From: Desulfovibrio desulfuricans DSM 642
GTDB lineage: Bacteria > Desulfobacterota > Desulfovibrionia > Desulfovibrionales > Desulfovibrionaceae
Length of the DNA: 64,000 bases
Assembly (NCBI RefSeq): GCF_000420465.1
Contig: NZ_ATUZ01000011.1
Coordinates: forward strand, 682,001-746,000
Reading direction: 5' to 3'
Part shown: positions 18,861-27,866 of the stretch, piece after piece
Layout of the letters: every line of letters starts with the position of its first letter
Numbering within the stretch: position 1 is the first letter of the stretch
Translations under genes and position numbers: made by a program
The notes under the pieces: generated by a model
Told to the model about the DNA's origin: nothing
The model's database searches: none
Seen by the model: only the letters and a program-made list of their open reading frames with translations

Positions 18861-19257
18861 GGCGGCAGTGCTCCAGGTGCAGGGTATCGCCCTCGCGCAC
18901 AATGCAGACCACATCAAACCGGCAGGGGCTGCTCCATGCATCGTGGGCCGCAAGCCACGCCCTGGCCGCCCGGCACAGGGTACGCTGCTTGGCAGGGGTC
19001 AGTGCAGCGGCGGGGCCGCCGTAGGTTGAACCGCTGCGGGTTTTTACTTCGACAAAAACAATGGTGTCGCCATCGCGGCAGACAATATCGAGTTCAAGCC
19101 TGCCGCTGCGCCAGTTGCAGTCCAGCAGTTCCATGCCGCTGCGTTGCAGCAGCTTGCGCGCGGCTTCCTCGCCTTTGCGCCCAAGGTTCAGATGGGCCGG
19201 GGCGGCGGCTGGTTCATCCTTGCCGCCAAAAAGCGTTTGCAGCCAGCGTGGCTTCAC
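18802..19257 (-). CDS. yraN: YraN (UPF0102) family endonuclease-like protein
   Basis: The 151-residue protein has the restriction-endonuclease-like core of UPF0102: [39 protein letters not shown] (the acidic D...E-x-K metal site) and [10 protein letters not shown]. Its molecular job is not established; the fold suggests nuclease or Holliday-junction related activity. Its ATG overlaps the rnhB stop (ATGA) and its tail overlaps the rsmI start, consistent with one transcript. Confidence 0.93.
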   Translation of the reverse strand: MKPRWLQTLFGGKDEPAAAPAHLNLGRKGEEAARKLLQRSGMELLDCNWRSGRLELDIVCRDGDTIVFVEVKTRSGSTYGGPAAALTPAKQRTLCRAARAWLAAHDAWSSPCRFDVVCIVREGDTLHLEHCRHAFECEPSVDSGNATWQPW

Positions 19258-20027
19258 AACAGGCTGCCCTGCTGCGGGCTTGGCTTTTCGGGTAAAACGC
19301 CCCGAAAGGTCAGGCGGTGCTGCGGGCAGGGCCCTAGGCGGCGCAGGGCTTCGTAATGATCCTCGGTGCCATAGCCTTTGTGGGCTTCAAAGCCGTAGCC
19401 GGGCCAGCGTTTTTCCAGCCGGGTCATGAGCTTATCCCTGTAAGTTTTGGCAAGGATGGACGCGGCGGAGATGGCCGGTTCGCTGGCATCGCCGCCAATA
19501 ATACAGCGCTGCGAGGGCAGGGGGGCTGTATGCCCCTTGCGCCAGTGGAAGGCAAAAACCTCGCCGGGTACGGTCTTGTTGCCGTCGATGAGCAGATGCG
19601 CGGGCGCGCAGCGCAGGCAGCGCACGGCCCTGCTCATGGCTTCAAAAGTGGCCTGTAAAATATTGATGGCGTCAATGCGGGCGGGCCACACCACACCCAG
19701 ACCCCAGGCCACCGCGCACTGGCGTATGCGCGGGGCGAGCATGTCGCGGGTTTTGGCGCTGCATGCCTTGGAATCGTTGAGGCCCGGCAGGTCGTAGCAC
19801 TCCGGCAATATGACCGCAGCGGCTACTACCGGCCCGGCCAGACAACCGCGACCGGCCTCGTCTATGCCAGCGGTAAAAATTTGTGGGCCTGTCTGGCTGC
19901 TTGCCTGCAAAAGGGGAGAATCATCCTGAGGCAGCGGGGCGCTCAAGGTGCTCACCAGCTGGACAAGGCTCGCCTGTGCCTGCTGGTTGCGCGGCTTTGC
20001 CGGGCGGCTCATTGCTTTTCTGCCCAT
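19254..20027 (-). CDS. rnhB: Ribonuclease HII
   Basis: The start at 20027 (GGAG six bases upstream) gives 257 residues. An N-terminal extension of about 50 polar residues precedes the RNase HII core with [22 protein letters not shown] (the DEAGRG active site), LLIDGNKT and SILAKTYRD. It removes ribonucleotides from RNA-DNA hybrids. The order trmD-rplS-rnhB-yraN-rsmI is a common bacterial translation/repair neighbourhood, but here a structured 245-base gap separates rplS from rnhB. Confidence 0.95.
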   Translation of the reverse strand: MGRKAMSRPAKPRNQQAQASLVQLVSTLSAPLPQDDSPLLQASSQTGPQIFTAGIDEAGRGCLAGPVVAAAVILPECYDLPGLNDSKACSAKTRDMLAPRIRQCAVAWGLGVVWPARIDAINILQATFEAMSRAVRCLRCAPAHLLIDGNKTVPGEVFAFHWRKGHTAPLPSQRCIIGGDASEPAISAASILAKTYRDKLMTRLEKRWPGYGFEAHKGYGTEDHYEALRRLGPCPQHRLTFRGVLPEKPSPQQGSLL

Positions 20028-20069
20028 GATTTCTCCGCTGCGCAGCAAGGGCCGCGACCCTATGGTCAA

Positions 20070-20314
20070 TGCGCGATGGTCAGCGCGTCGGTTTAGAGCC
20101 GTTTACGAATGAAATGAGTTGACTGCTCTGCAAGGATTTTCCAGAAAATCCTTGCCACGAAATGCGAGCAGGCAGCTTTGCCTGCCGTAAGCGAGTATTT
20201 CAAGCGCTAACTGTTCTAAGGACGCGCGAACAGCGCGCCAGGGATTTTGCAGTTGCCTGCATGCCCTGGCGCGCCGTAAAAACGCTCGCTGCGATTCTGA
20301 TGCCTAAAAAAGGA
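20070..20314. repeat. Gap with three consecutive inverted repeats between rplS and rnhB
   Basis: Three strong stems lie in a row: GCAAGGATTTT/AAAATCCTTGC (20130-20155, loop CCAG), GCAGGCA/TGCCTGC (20168-20185), and an 11-bp perfect GCGCGCCAGGG/CCCTGGCGCGC (20233-20274). The last stem's left arm can also pair with CGCGC at about 20223. None has a T-run on the minus strand. It may be a mobile intergenic repeat, or structure that separates rplS from rnhB expression. Confidence 0.65.
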
Positions 20315-20662
20315 TCAGAAGCGGCCACGCGGCTTGATGCGCGCGGCTTTGCCCTTGAGGGCACGCAGGTAGTACAGGCGGCTGCGGCGCACGCGGCCCT
20401 GCGTGATCAGCTCAACGCGGTCGATGAAGGGCGAGTTGAGCGGGAAAATACGTTCCACGCCCACGCCGTCGGAAACCTTGCGCACCGTAAAGGTGGCGCT
20501 GGTGGTGCCGCGCTTGATGCGGATAACGTTACCCTGGAAGACCTGGATACGTTCTTTTTCGCCTTCCACAATGCGCAGGTGCACTTTCACCGTGTCGCCG
20601 GAGCGAAACGCGGGAAGATCCATGCGCTGGTTTTCCAGTTCAATTTTCCTGATGATGTCCAT
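20315..20662 (-). CDS. rplS: 50S ribosomal protein L19
   Basis: The 115-residue sequence is a complete bL19: [28 protein letters not shown], then [22 protein letters not shown] and the basic tail [19 protein letters not shown]. It sits at the 30S-50S interface. It lies 78 bases downstream of trmD, the usual arrangement, with AAGGAG before the start. Confidence 0.98.
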   Translation of the reverse strand: MDIIRKIELENQRMDLPAFRSGDTVKVHLRIVEGEKERIQVFQGNVIRIKRGTTSATFTVRKVSDGVGVERIFPLNSPFIDRVELITQGRVRRSRLYYLRALKGKAARIKPRGRF

Positions 20663-20740
20663 CGTGAACTCCTTGCAAATCCGGGCGGATTGTTGCGTCG
20701 TTGCAAAGCGGCGCCGATGCGCTCAGGCCGCCGTGTTGCG

Positions 20741-22048
20741 TCAGTAGTAGTCGCCTAATATCCTGTCGGCCAGAATGGCGGCCGCGCTGCGCACCGAAAG
20801 ATGGTTGTAGCCCAAAAAACGCACCGGCCTCAGAGTGCCTTCGCACTGTTCGAGCACCTCCGGCGCAAGCCCTTGCGCCGTGCCCAGGCAGAGCATAACC
20901 GGCCCCTGGTCGCACCAGCGCCGCACGTCACGCGGAGTCATGGGCATGCGTCCCGGTTGGGATGCCTTGCCCTTGGCAGGCCAGACGGCAGAACTAGCCA
21001 CCAGTCTGGGTCGCGTTCCATGCTGCGCGGTCATATGCGCCACCGCTTCTTCAAGCGAAGTCGCGGGTTGCACCAGGCCGAGGGCCTGAGCGCGGTCGGC
21101 GTTTCCGATACCGCCCGGCCCCCGCGTCCAGTGACGCAAAATTTCTTCCAGTACCCGCAACTGGTCGCGAAGAGGGGTCACCGGATAAAAGGAACCCATC
21201 GCATAGCTGCGGGAAATTCGGGCTATATCGTGTATGTCCAGATTTGTCAAAGAGGAAGCGCCGATTTTTTTTGGCCCAAGGGAAACCGGGTAGTGAACAA
21301 GGCAGAACGAAAGGTTGCGTCCCGGCCTGTCACGCGGGGTTTCAGCCAGCGTTTGCACGTCTTCGCGATAGAGCGGCGCTTCATTCAACATTTCCGGGCG
21401 CATGCGCAAGGTGGTGCGCACAGATTCCTGCCTGCGCCACTGGGCGATGCGGGCATGGTCGCCGCTTTGCAGTACCTCGGGAACCGACAGACCTTCCAGG
21501 GATTCTGGCCGCGTGTAGTGCGGATATTCCAGCAATCCGTGAGAAAAACTTTCGTCGTCGCCGGATTCTTCCTTGCCCATAAAGCCGGGGATGAGGCGGG
21601 CCACGGCCTCCAGCACGGAAAGAGCCGCGCTTTCGCCGCCGTTGAGCACAATATCGCCTACGCTCACGGGTTCAAGCGGAAACAGCTGCAACAGCCGTGC
21701 GTCAATGCCCTCGTACCTGCCGCAAACAATGGTCAGATCTTCCTCGCGCGCAAGGTCGCGCACCATGTCCTGCGTCAGCGGGCGTCCGCCGGGGGCCATG
21801 AACAGCATGCGGCCGGGCCGCTCAATGGAGCGCAGGGCGCGGGCCAGAGGCTCGCCCTGCATGACCATTCCGGGGCCGCCGCCGTAGGGGCGGTCGTCCA
21901 CATGGCGGTGTTTGTCTGTGCTGAACTGCCGGGGGTCATGAAGGCTGCATTCCACAATGCCAGCCTCCCGTGCACGGCCCATGAGGGCGGTGGACAGGGG
22001 CGACTCGAAAAATTCGGGAAAAAGCGTGACAAGGTGAAAACGCGGCAT
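20741..22048 (-). CDS. trmD: tRNA (guanine-37-N1)-methyltransferase TrmD fused to a second SAM-dependent RNA methyltransferase-like domain
   Basis: Residues 1 to about 235 are TrmD: HLVTLFPEFFESPL, DDRPYGGGPGMVMQ, VCGRYEGIDARLL and EPVSVGDIVLNGGE. Residues about 240-435 form an extra domain (LSFCLVHYPVSLGPKKIGASS, then GNADRAQALGLV and LGTAQGLAPEVLE) that resembles the predicted SAM-dependent RNA methyltransferase family PF09936, another knotted fold. E. coli TrmD is about 255 residues, so this is a true fusion and not a misread start. TrmD makes m1G37 in tRNA; the target of the second domain is unknown. Confidence 0.92.
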   Translation of the reverse strand: MPRFHLVTLFPEFFESPLSTALMGRAREAGIVECSLHDPRQFSTDKHRHVDDRPYGGGPGMVMQGEPLARALRSIERPGRMLFMAPGGRPLTQDMVRDLAREEDLTIVCGRYEGIDARLLQLFPLEPVSVGDIVLNGGESAALSVLEAVARLIPGFMGKEESGDDESFSHGLLEYPHYTRPESLEGLSVPEVLQSGDHARIAQWRRQESVRTTLRMRPEMLNEAPLYREDVQTLAETPRDRPGRNLSFCLVHYPVSLGPKKIGASSLTNLDIHDIARISRSYAMGSFYPVTPLRDQLRVLEEILRHWTRGPGGIGNADRAQALGLVQPATSLEEAVAHMTAQHGTRPRLVASSAVWPAKGKASQPGRMPMTPRDVRRWCDQGPVMLCLGTAQGLAPEVLEQCEGTLRPVRFLGYNHLSVRSAAAILADRILGDYY

Positions 22049-22103
22049 GGGCGGAGAGTGCCGTAAAAACGTTCGCCTTGCAAGAAAATGTCTGCCGGGG
22101 CGC

Positions 22104-22925
22104 TTAGCCGCGCGGGCGTAGGGCGGAAAGGGCGCGCAGCAGGGTAGTCGGGGTCTGGCGGAGCACCAGTGGTCGAAAAAATTCTGACCGGAAGTCTGTT
22201 TTGGCGCTCACCTGTTGTGCCAGACACAGCCAGTGTCCGGGGTAGGGCAGACTGCGCCAGTAAACTATGCCCATCGGCCCGTGCCAGATCCCGGCCTTTT
22301 GCCCGAAACCGCCGGTGGAAACCCTGGCAGGATCCATGCCCAGCCCCAGACCGGATGCCTTGAGCAGGGCCTCCTTGATTGTCCAGCGGCGCAGGGCCTC
22401 GCGATTGCTGCTCTGCTGTGAAAAACCGGTCTTGCGTGGGGGCAGTTCTGCCGGGGCAAAGGCATTGAGGGCTGGCGGCGGGGAAAGCAACGATTCCGCA
22501 TCCAGCGCATGAGGGGCCAGCACGCCGTCTGCTGGCGCAGGGCAAAGGGCGCAAAAGGCCGCCTCGCCGCTGTGGCTGAAGGCCGCGTGCCAACCGGTGA
22601 ACAGGGGGCGGCCCTGAGTATCCATGCCCAGTTGCGGCAGCGGCCCAGTTGTGGTTGAGAACGGTGCCTTGGCCTGCTGCGCGGCATGCGTCACCAGTTG
22701 GGCGCGCGCGAGCAGCCGCGACAAAGCCGCCCGCAGCACGTCCCGCCGCATCTCTCGCGCCTCGGCCTGACCGTTTGGCGAGCGGCCAAAGCGGCGCACA
22801 TGGGCAAGCTGCCTGTCGTCCAGCCATGGTTCCAGCGCCGCTTCAAGCGCACAGCGCCAGCCTTCCAGCTCTTTACTGGAGCCAGCGGGCAGGGGGGTGC
22901 AGAGTACTGTGAGCGGGCGTTCCAT
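22104..22925 (-). CDS. 4'-phosphopantetheinyl transferase (Sfp type)
   Basis: The start at 22925 gives 273 residues. Family marks are FSHSGEAAFCAL (about residue 132), an acidic ALDAESL that fits the metal-binding D-x-E motif, and RRWTIKEALLKASGLGLGMDP (W-x-x-KEA-x-x-K, about residue 200). It transfers phosphopantetheine from CoA to carrier proteins. Possible substrates include the fatty-acid ACP or the carrier domain in the aas fusion at the window start; this is inference. It is on the same strand as the EF-G-like gene but behind a strong hairpin. Confidence 0.85.
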   Translation of the reverse strand: MERPLTVLCTPLPAGSSKELEGWRCALEAALEPWLDDRQLAHVRRFGRSPNGQAEAREMRRDVLRAALSRLLARAQLVTHAAQQAKAPFSTTTGPLPQLGMDTQGRPLFTGWHAAFSHSGEAAFCALCPAPADGVLAPHALDAESLLSPPPALNAFAPAELPPRKTGFSQQSSNREALRRWTIKEALLKASGLGLGMDPARVSTGGFGQKAGIWHGPMGIVYWRSLPYPGHWLCLAQQVSAKTDFRSEFFRPLVLRQTPTTLLRALSALRPRG

Positions 22926-22962
22926 GATTTTCCAGATTATGTTGCTTGCGGCAAAGACGCTC

Positions 22963-22994
22963 AAACCGGCTGTTTTGCAGAAAACAGCCGGTTT
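22963..22994 (-). terminator. Perfect 14-bp hairpin after the EF-G-like gene
   Basis: AAACCGGCTGTTTT and AAAACAGCCGGTTT pair perfectly around a 4-base loop, 43 bases beyond the stop at 23037. There is no long T-run, but the position and stability suit termination. Confidence 0.65.
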
Positions 22995-23036
22995 GTCATC
23001 TATAAGAGGAAGAGGTGGTCTGCCCCACCCCAATGG

Positions 23037-25100
23037 TTATTCGGCAGCCTTGTGCTTCTGGTGCTCGGCAATGACCTTTTCCGCCACGGGTTGCGGGGCT
23101 TCTTCATAATGGGCAAATTCCATGGTGAAGAATCCCTGCCCACCGGTCATGGAGCGCAGGTCGGGCGCGTAGCGCAGTACTTCGCTCATGGGCACGTGGG
23201 CCTTGATTTCCGTGCTGCCGCCCTGCGAATCAGAACCCAGCACCTTGCCCCGGCGGGAGGAAAGGTCGCCGATGACATCGCCCATGCTTTCATCGGGCAC
23301 GGAAACGGTGAGCAGCACAATGGGTTCGAGCAGCACGGGCTTGAGGCCTTCCATGGCCTTTTTGAAAGCGACGGAGCCAGCCACCTTGAAGGCCATTTCT
23401 GACGAGTCTACCGTGTGGTAGCTGCCATCGTAGACCTTGACGCGGAAGTCCACCACCTGGCATCCGGCCAGAAATCCGCGAGCTGCGGCTTCCTGAACGC
23501 CCTTGTCGATGGCGGGAACGTACTGGCGGGGGATAACGCCGCCCACGATGGCGTCTTCAAACACATAGCCGGAACCGCGCGGCAGGCCTTCCATCTCGAT
23601 CCAGCAATCGCCAAACTGACCACGGCCGCCGGACTGCTTTTTGTGACGGCCCTGTACCTGACATTTGCCGCGCACGGTTTCTCGGTAGGGAACCTTGGGC
23701 GTTTTGAGTATGATATCCACCTTGAAGCGGCGCTTGGCCTTTTCGACCGAAAGCTCGATATGCAACTGCCCCATGCCGGAAAGCAGAATGTCCCCGGTTT
23801 CTTCGTCGCGCCCCAGACGCAGGGTGATGTCTTCATCCAGCAGTCGCTGGATGGCTGCGTAGACCTTGTCTTCCTCGCCCTTTTCCTTGGGGGCGAGGGC
23901 GTAGGTGATGAGCTGCGGGGGCAGGGCGGGCATGGGCAGGGCAAAGGGGGCTTTTTCGTCGCAGAGGGTATCTCCCGTGCGGGTGTTTTTGAGCTTGGCA
24001 ACGGCCACGATGGCGCCGGGGCCAATGGGCTCCTTGCAGGGGGTCTGCGTTTTGCCCTGAATGTACAGCAGGTTGCCGAGACGTTCGTTTTCTTCCGTGC
24101 GGGAGTTTTTCAGCGTGGCGTCACCGTTGATGGTGCCGGAAAGAACCCGCAGGAGGGAAAGCTGCCCCGAAAAAGGATCGGCCAAAGTTTTGAAAACAAA
24201 GCAGGCCACCGGACCATCCGGGCCAGCGGCGCGTTCTGCGCCATCGCGGCCAGCAAAGGGCGGGCGATCAAGGGGCGAGGGCAGCAGGGCTTCAATGGCG
24301 ACCAGCACGGATTCGCCGCCCTTGTTTTCAAGGGCAGAGCAGGCCAGCACCGGCGTAAGCTCACCCTTGAGCACGCCCGAGCGCAGGCCTGTTTTGAGGT
24401 CATCTTCTGAAAGAATGCCTTCTTCCAGATATTTTTCCATGAGCTGCTCGTCGCTCTCGGCGATGTTTTCTATGGTCACATCGCGCAGCAGGCTGACATC
24501 GTCAGCCATGGCAGCGGGGATTTCAGCCTCTGCGGCTGCGCCGTTTTCGCCAAACATGCGGGCCTTGCCCGTCAGCACATCGGCAACACCCACAAAGGAT
24601 TCGCTCTGGCGAATGGGCAATTGCAGCACAACGGGCTTGACGTTCAGGCCGGAGAGCCCGTCAAGGGCCATCTGAAAATCGGCGCGGTCGCGGTCAACCT
24701 TGTTGACCACGATAATGGAGGGCAATCCGGCTGCGCGGACCAGATTCCAGAACTTTTTGGCAAGGGGGCGCACACCGTCCACGGCGTCCAGCACAAAAAC
24801 AACGCTGTCCACGCCTTTGAGCAGGCATTCCATGTCGCCTGTAAAGTTGCCGTCACCGGGGATATCCAGAAGGAAATGGCGGTTTTTATTCCAGAGATAG
24901 GCGGCGCAGGAGGGTTGAACGGAGCCGCGTCGGCGGGTTTCTTCTGGTTCGTAGTCAAGGCATGTGGTGCCGTCTTCTACAGCCCCCAGGCGATTCACCG
25001 CCCCGGCCTTATAGAGAAGCATCTCTGCCAGGGATGTTTTGCCGCAACCGCCGGTTCCGACGATGGCGAACGTGCGTTGCATTTCCAGTGGAGTAGGCAT
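23037..25100 (-). CDS. EF-G-like GTPase paralogue with altered switch residues
   Basis: The 687-residue protein has EF-G architecture: G domain with G1 GTGGCGKTSLAE, G4 VVNKVDRDRAD, then domains II-V including RETVRGKCQVQGRHKKQSGG and a C-terminal LRYAPDLRSMTGGQGFFTMEF. The start at 25100 follows GGGAG; the longer upstream frame is intergenic. The G3 motif reads DIPGD where EF-G has DTPGH, and the switch-I RGITIT is RGSVQP. This places it in the EF-G-like paralogue group (FusA2 type) rather than the main factor. Its role is uncertain: it may act on the ribosome under special conditions. Confidence 0.88.
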   Translation of the reverse strand: MPTPLEMQRTFAIVGTGGCGKTSLAEMLLYKAGAVNRLGAVEDGTTCLDYEPEETRRRGSVQPSCAAYLWNKNRHFLLDIPGDGNFTGDMECLLKGVDSVVFVLDAVDGVRPLAKKFWNLVRAAGLPSIIVVNKVDRDRADFQMALDGLSGLNVKPVVLQLPIRQSESFVGVADVLTGKARMFGENGAAAEAEIPAAMADDVSLLRDVTIENIAESDEQLMEKYLEEGILSEDDLKTGLRSGVLKGELTPVLACSALENKGGESVLVAIEALLPSPLDRPPFAGRDGAERAAGPDGPVACFVFKTLADPFSGQLSLLRVLSGTINGDATLKNSRTEENERLGNLLYIQGKTQTPCKEPIGPGAIVAVAKLKNTRTGDTLCDEKAPFALPMPALPPQLITYALAPKEKGEEDKVYAAIQRLLDEDITLRLGRDEETGDILLSGMGQLHIELSVEKAKRRFKVDIILKTPKVPYRETVRGKCQVQGRHKKQSGGRGQFGDCWIEMEGLPRGSGYVFEDAIVGGVIPRQYVPAIDKGVQEAAARGFLAGCQVVDFRVKVYDGSYHTVDSSEMAFKVAGSVAFKKAMEGLKPVLLEPIVLLTVSVPDESMGDVIGDLSSRRGKVLGSDSQGGSTEIKAHVPMSEVLRYAPDLRSMTGGQGFFTMEFAHYEEAPQPVAEKVIAEHQKHKAAE

Positions 25101-25323
25101 GGTTTTCTCCCTTCGTAAGCGATATGGCGCGCCCTTGGCGGCCTGGTGAACGAAACTAGGGAAAGGAACAAGTCTTCCATCTGCTATTGGTTCCCACGTT
25201 ACAGGCTTGTCGCAAAAAAGGAAAGAGGCCGCGACTTTTAATGTAAGGCTTAACGCTTGACAGCAGAGGCCGCCACTGTGACAGTTAGTCGGATATATAT
25301 TGGAGCAGGCGGAGGGAGCGACC

Positions 25324-26055
25324 ATGGCGCTATGGGAATGGGCCGGCGCTGGTGCGGTTTTTTTGGCGGCTGTGGTTTTTTGCGTGCGGCTGATGAAGCG
25401 TGGTTTGACCACGCTTGAGGACGAGCGCGCCCAATGCCTTGAGCGCATTCGCCAGATGGAAGAAAAAATTCAGGAAGATCAAAAAAATATGGCTTCCAGC
25501 GAACACCTGCGCGTAGCCCGCGCCGGGCTGGAAGATCTTTTGCGGCTGGCGGGCAATCCGCCCGGCATGCGGCTCGAGTCTCTCGCCAAGGGGCTGGGCG
25601 AAGCGCGGGGCGAGGCCCTTGTGCTGCACTTGCCCGAAGGCGAGGTGCGCATCAGCCTGAACATGCGCGAGCGGGAGCTTAAAGGGGTGCGCAAGGTGGT
25701 CCACGGGCATGGGCGGTGGCACCTGAACGGTTTGGGCCTGAACGAGGAATATACGGATCTTGTGCCGCTCATGCGCGCGCTCAGTGCCAGGCTGGCCATG
25801 TATCTTGGCGGAGGTGAGAGCGCCAGCGCGCCGTATTGCCCCCTTGGGGACCCCGCAGCCGATGTGCCCGCTGAATTGCCGCATCTTGCGCGGCGTTTCA
25901 GCAGCGCGCGGTCTGTGCGGCAGAAGCGACAGCCCGTAGTGCGGCATGACGAGGAGGAGGGCCGCCTCGAAAGGCTGCGGCGGCTGGAGGATGCCCGTGC
26001 CGCGCGCAAGCATCTGCGGGCCAATCCCGGCCCCACCGGGAGCAGGCACCGTTAA
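25324..26055 (+). CDS. Membrane-anchored coiled-coil protein of unknown function
   Basis: The product is 243 residues. The ATG at 25324 follows GGAGGGAG; a TTG eight codons earlier is less likely. An N-terminal membrane segment (about residues 5-25) is followed by a charged coiled coil (about 30-65, EDERAQCLERIRQMEEKIQE) and a basic, Arg-rich tail. I recognise no family. It is divergent from the EF-G-like gene and probably monocistronic. The single N-terminal membrane helix should leave most of the chain in the cytoplasm or at its surface. Confidence 0.7.
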   Translation: MALWEWAGAGAVFLAAVVFCVRLMKRGLTTLEDERAQCLERIRQMEEKIQEDQKNMASSEHLRVARAGLEDLLRLAGNPPGMRLESLAKGLGEARGEALVLHLPEGEVRISLNMRERELKGVRKVVHGHGRWHLNGLGLNEEYTDLVPLMRALSARLAMYLGGGESASAPYCPLGDPAADVPAELPHLARRFSSARSVRQKRQPVVRHDEEEGRLERLRRLEDARAARKHLRANPGPTGSRHR

Positions 26056-26075
26056 GGTCTTGGGAAAAATATTTT

Positions 26076-26103
26076 CTGCCGCCGCATGTGGTTGCGGCGG
26101 CAG
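26076..26103. terminator. Hairpin between convergent genes
   Basis: CTGCCGCCGC and GCGGCGGCAG form a perfect 10-bp stem, flanked on the minus-strand side by AAAATATTTTT. It probably ends the minus-strand thioesterase transcript and may serve both directions. Confidence 0.65.
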
Positions 26104-26168
26104 ATCACGCTGACATAAATACGGTGGAATAACGCGGCATCAGCGCAGGCAGGGGAGAGGGCTGGCGG

Positions 26169-26588
26169 TTACTCCGTAAAGGTGAGATTACGGAACCAGT
26201 CCGGCACAGGAACGGGGCGACCTTCGTGATTGACCAGCGCGTGCTGGGTCATGCCCGTGGCCAGAAGTCTCGTCTTGTCCTCGCTCCGTATCTCATATAC
26301 AAAGCGCAGGGATGCGCGCGCCCATTCGGCAATGCCAGCGCGCACAAGCACAAGATCATCATAGCGGGCGGATGAGCGGTAACGGCACTGGGCCTCGCGC
26401 ACAGGCAGGATAAGGCCTTTCTTTTCAACTTCCGCATAGCTCATGCCGCAACGGCGAATGTATTCGCTGCGCGCCCGCTCGAAAAGATGCAGATATTCCG
26501 CATAATAAAGCACGCCCATCGTGTCTGTTTCACCATATGACACGCGGTGCGGCATCCAAATATCAGGGGTGGGAAATTGGTCATGCAC
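26169..26588 (-). CDS. YbgC/FadM-type acyl-CoA thioesterase (hot-dog fold)
   Basis: The 139-residue protein has the 4HBT signature HRVSYGETDTMGVLYYAEYLHLFERARSEYIR, where the Asp of ETDTMG is the usual catalytic residue. It hydrolyses acyl-CoA or acyl-ACP thioesters in the cytoplasm. In many bacteria YbgC is linked to tol-pal genes; here it stands alone, divergent from mltA. Length is typical. Confidence 0.9.
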   Translation of the reverse strand: MHDQFPTPDIWMPHRVSYGETDTMGVLYYAEYLHLFERARSEYIRRCGMSYAEVEKKGLILPVREAQCRYRSSARYDDLVLVRAGIAEWARASLRFVYEIRSEDKTRLLATGMTQHALVNHEGRPVPVPDWFRNLTFTE

Positions 26589-26654
26589 GAAACGGCTCCT
26601 TGTTACGCGTTTTCCGGGCGTTGTTGCAGCGGATTTGCAAACCGTGCAGGCGGC

Positions 26655-27758
26655 ATGTTGCGCCTGTTGCTACTGCTGGCGGTTACAATGGCTTTGTTTG
26701 CCTGCGCCAAGCAGGCCCCCCCGCCAGTGGTGGAAAGAACTCTTCCTCCGGTAGGGTTTGAAAGCCCGGAATTTTTTGTGAGCAATCTTATTCCTGCCGG
26801 TCAGGACCTGACAAGCTGGAAGGATATGGCCCCCAGTGTGCGTAAGTCGCTGCGTTACGTCAACAGCAAGCCCAGGGACGCCATCGCTGTGCAGCGCCCC
26901 GGCCTGACCGTGACGTGGGGCGATCTGTCGCGCACGCTTGAGCGTTTGCAGGAACTTTTGCCCCGGCTGGACAAGGAACCGGAGCTGCTGCTGGCAAACT
27001 TCCGCTGGGCGGAAGTGACGGGCGGTATCAACTATTCCGGTTACTACGAGCCTGCCGTTCCCGCCAGCCGCACCCGCAAACCGGGGTACACACAGGCCAT
27101 CTATGGCCTGCCCCCCGATCTGAACAAGGTCATTGCCAAACGTGGGCAGTACTATGACCGCCGCACCATCGAAGAAAAACAGGTGCTGGCGGGCAAGGGG
27201 CTGGAACTGGCCTGGGCCGCAGACCCTGTTGACGTGTTTTTTCTTGAAATTCAGGGTTCTGGCCGCCTGATCTTTGACGACGGCACTCAGGCCTATGTCA
27301 ACTACGCGGGCCAGAACGGGCACAAATACAAAAGCTCTGGCCGCATCATGCGCGAAAAAGGCCTGCTCAGGCGCGGCGATATTTTTGAACAGCGCGAGTG
27401 GTTCAAAAACAATCCCGGCCGCGTACGCGAAATTCTCAATGATAACCCGAGCTATGTCTTCTTTAAATACGGCATGCGCGGCCCCACGGGGGCCATGGGC
27501 TACCAGGTGGACGACTGGCTGTCGCTTGCCACAGATCGCGGTTTTATCCCGCTCGGCTCCATTGTGGCCTACGGCGTCAATATTCCGGATGAAACCAAGG
27601 GCAAAATGCCCCTGCGCGGCATCGGCTTTGCCCAGGACGTGGGCGGGGCCATCAAGCGTAACCGCATAGATATCTTTTGCGGCGGCGACCAGCGCGCCAA
27701 CTATGTGGCAAGCCATCTGGACGCCAAAGGGCCTGCCTGGGTGCTGCTGGCGCGCTAG
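26655..27758 (+). CDS. mltA: Membrane-bound lytic murein transglycosylase A (MltA), lipoprotein
   Basis: I choose the ATG at 26655 (367 residues) because it begins a lipoprotein signal with lipobox LFAC at about residue 17; an ATG at 26583 would overlap the divergent thioesterase gene. The body has the MltA domain (GYYEPAVPASRTRKPGY, DVFFLEIQGSGRL) and the C-terminal 3D domain with QDVGGAIKRNRIDIFCGG, which holds the catalytic Asp. It cleaves peptidoglycan glycan strands to 1,6-anhydro products from the outer membrane. A strong terminator follows. Confidence 0.93.
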   Translation: MLRLLLLLAVTMALFACAKQAPPPVVERTLPPVGFESPEFFVSNLIPAGQDLTSWKDMAPSVRKSLRYVNSKPRDAIAVQRPGLTVTWGDLSRTLERLQELLPRLDKEPELLLANFRWAEVTGGINYSGYYEPAVPASRTRKPGYTQAIYGLPPDLNKVIAKRGQYYDRRTIEEKQVLAGKGLELAWAADPVDVFFLEIQGSGRLIFDDGTQAYVNYAGQNGHKYKSSGRIMREKGLLRRGDIFEQREWFKNNPGRVREILNDNPSYVFFKYGMRGPTGAMGYQVDDWLSLATDRGFIPLGSIVAYGVNIPDETKGKMPLRGIGFAQDVGGAIKRNRIDIFCGGDQRANYVASHLDAKGPAWVLLAR

Positions 27759-27829
27759 GACTGGCGAATAGGCCTTTTGCCGCCAGCAGCAAGGCTGACG
27801 GTGTTGGTTGAAAATTTCAGAAGCATATG

Positions 27830-27866
27830 AGGCCGAAGCGGTTGATAGCCGCTTCGGCCTTTCTGG
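27830..27866 (+). terminator. Rho-independent terminator after mltA
   Basis: AGGCCGAAGCGG and CCGCTTCGGCCT form a 12-bp stem followed by TTTCT. Confidence 0.85.

Noticed and set aside
22104-22925. Phosphopantetheinyl transferase seemed to lack its G-x-D-x-E motif
   Set aside because: On realignment ALDAESL supplies the needed D-x-E, so the enzyme looks complete.
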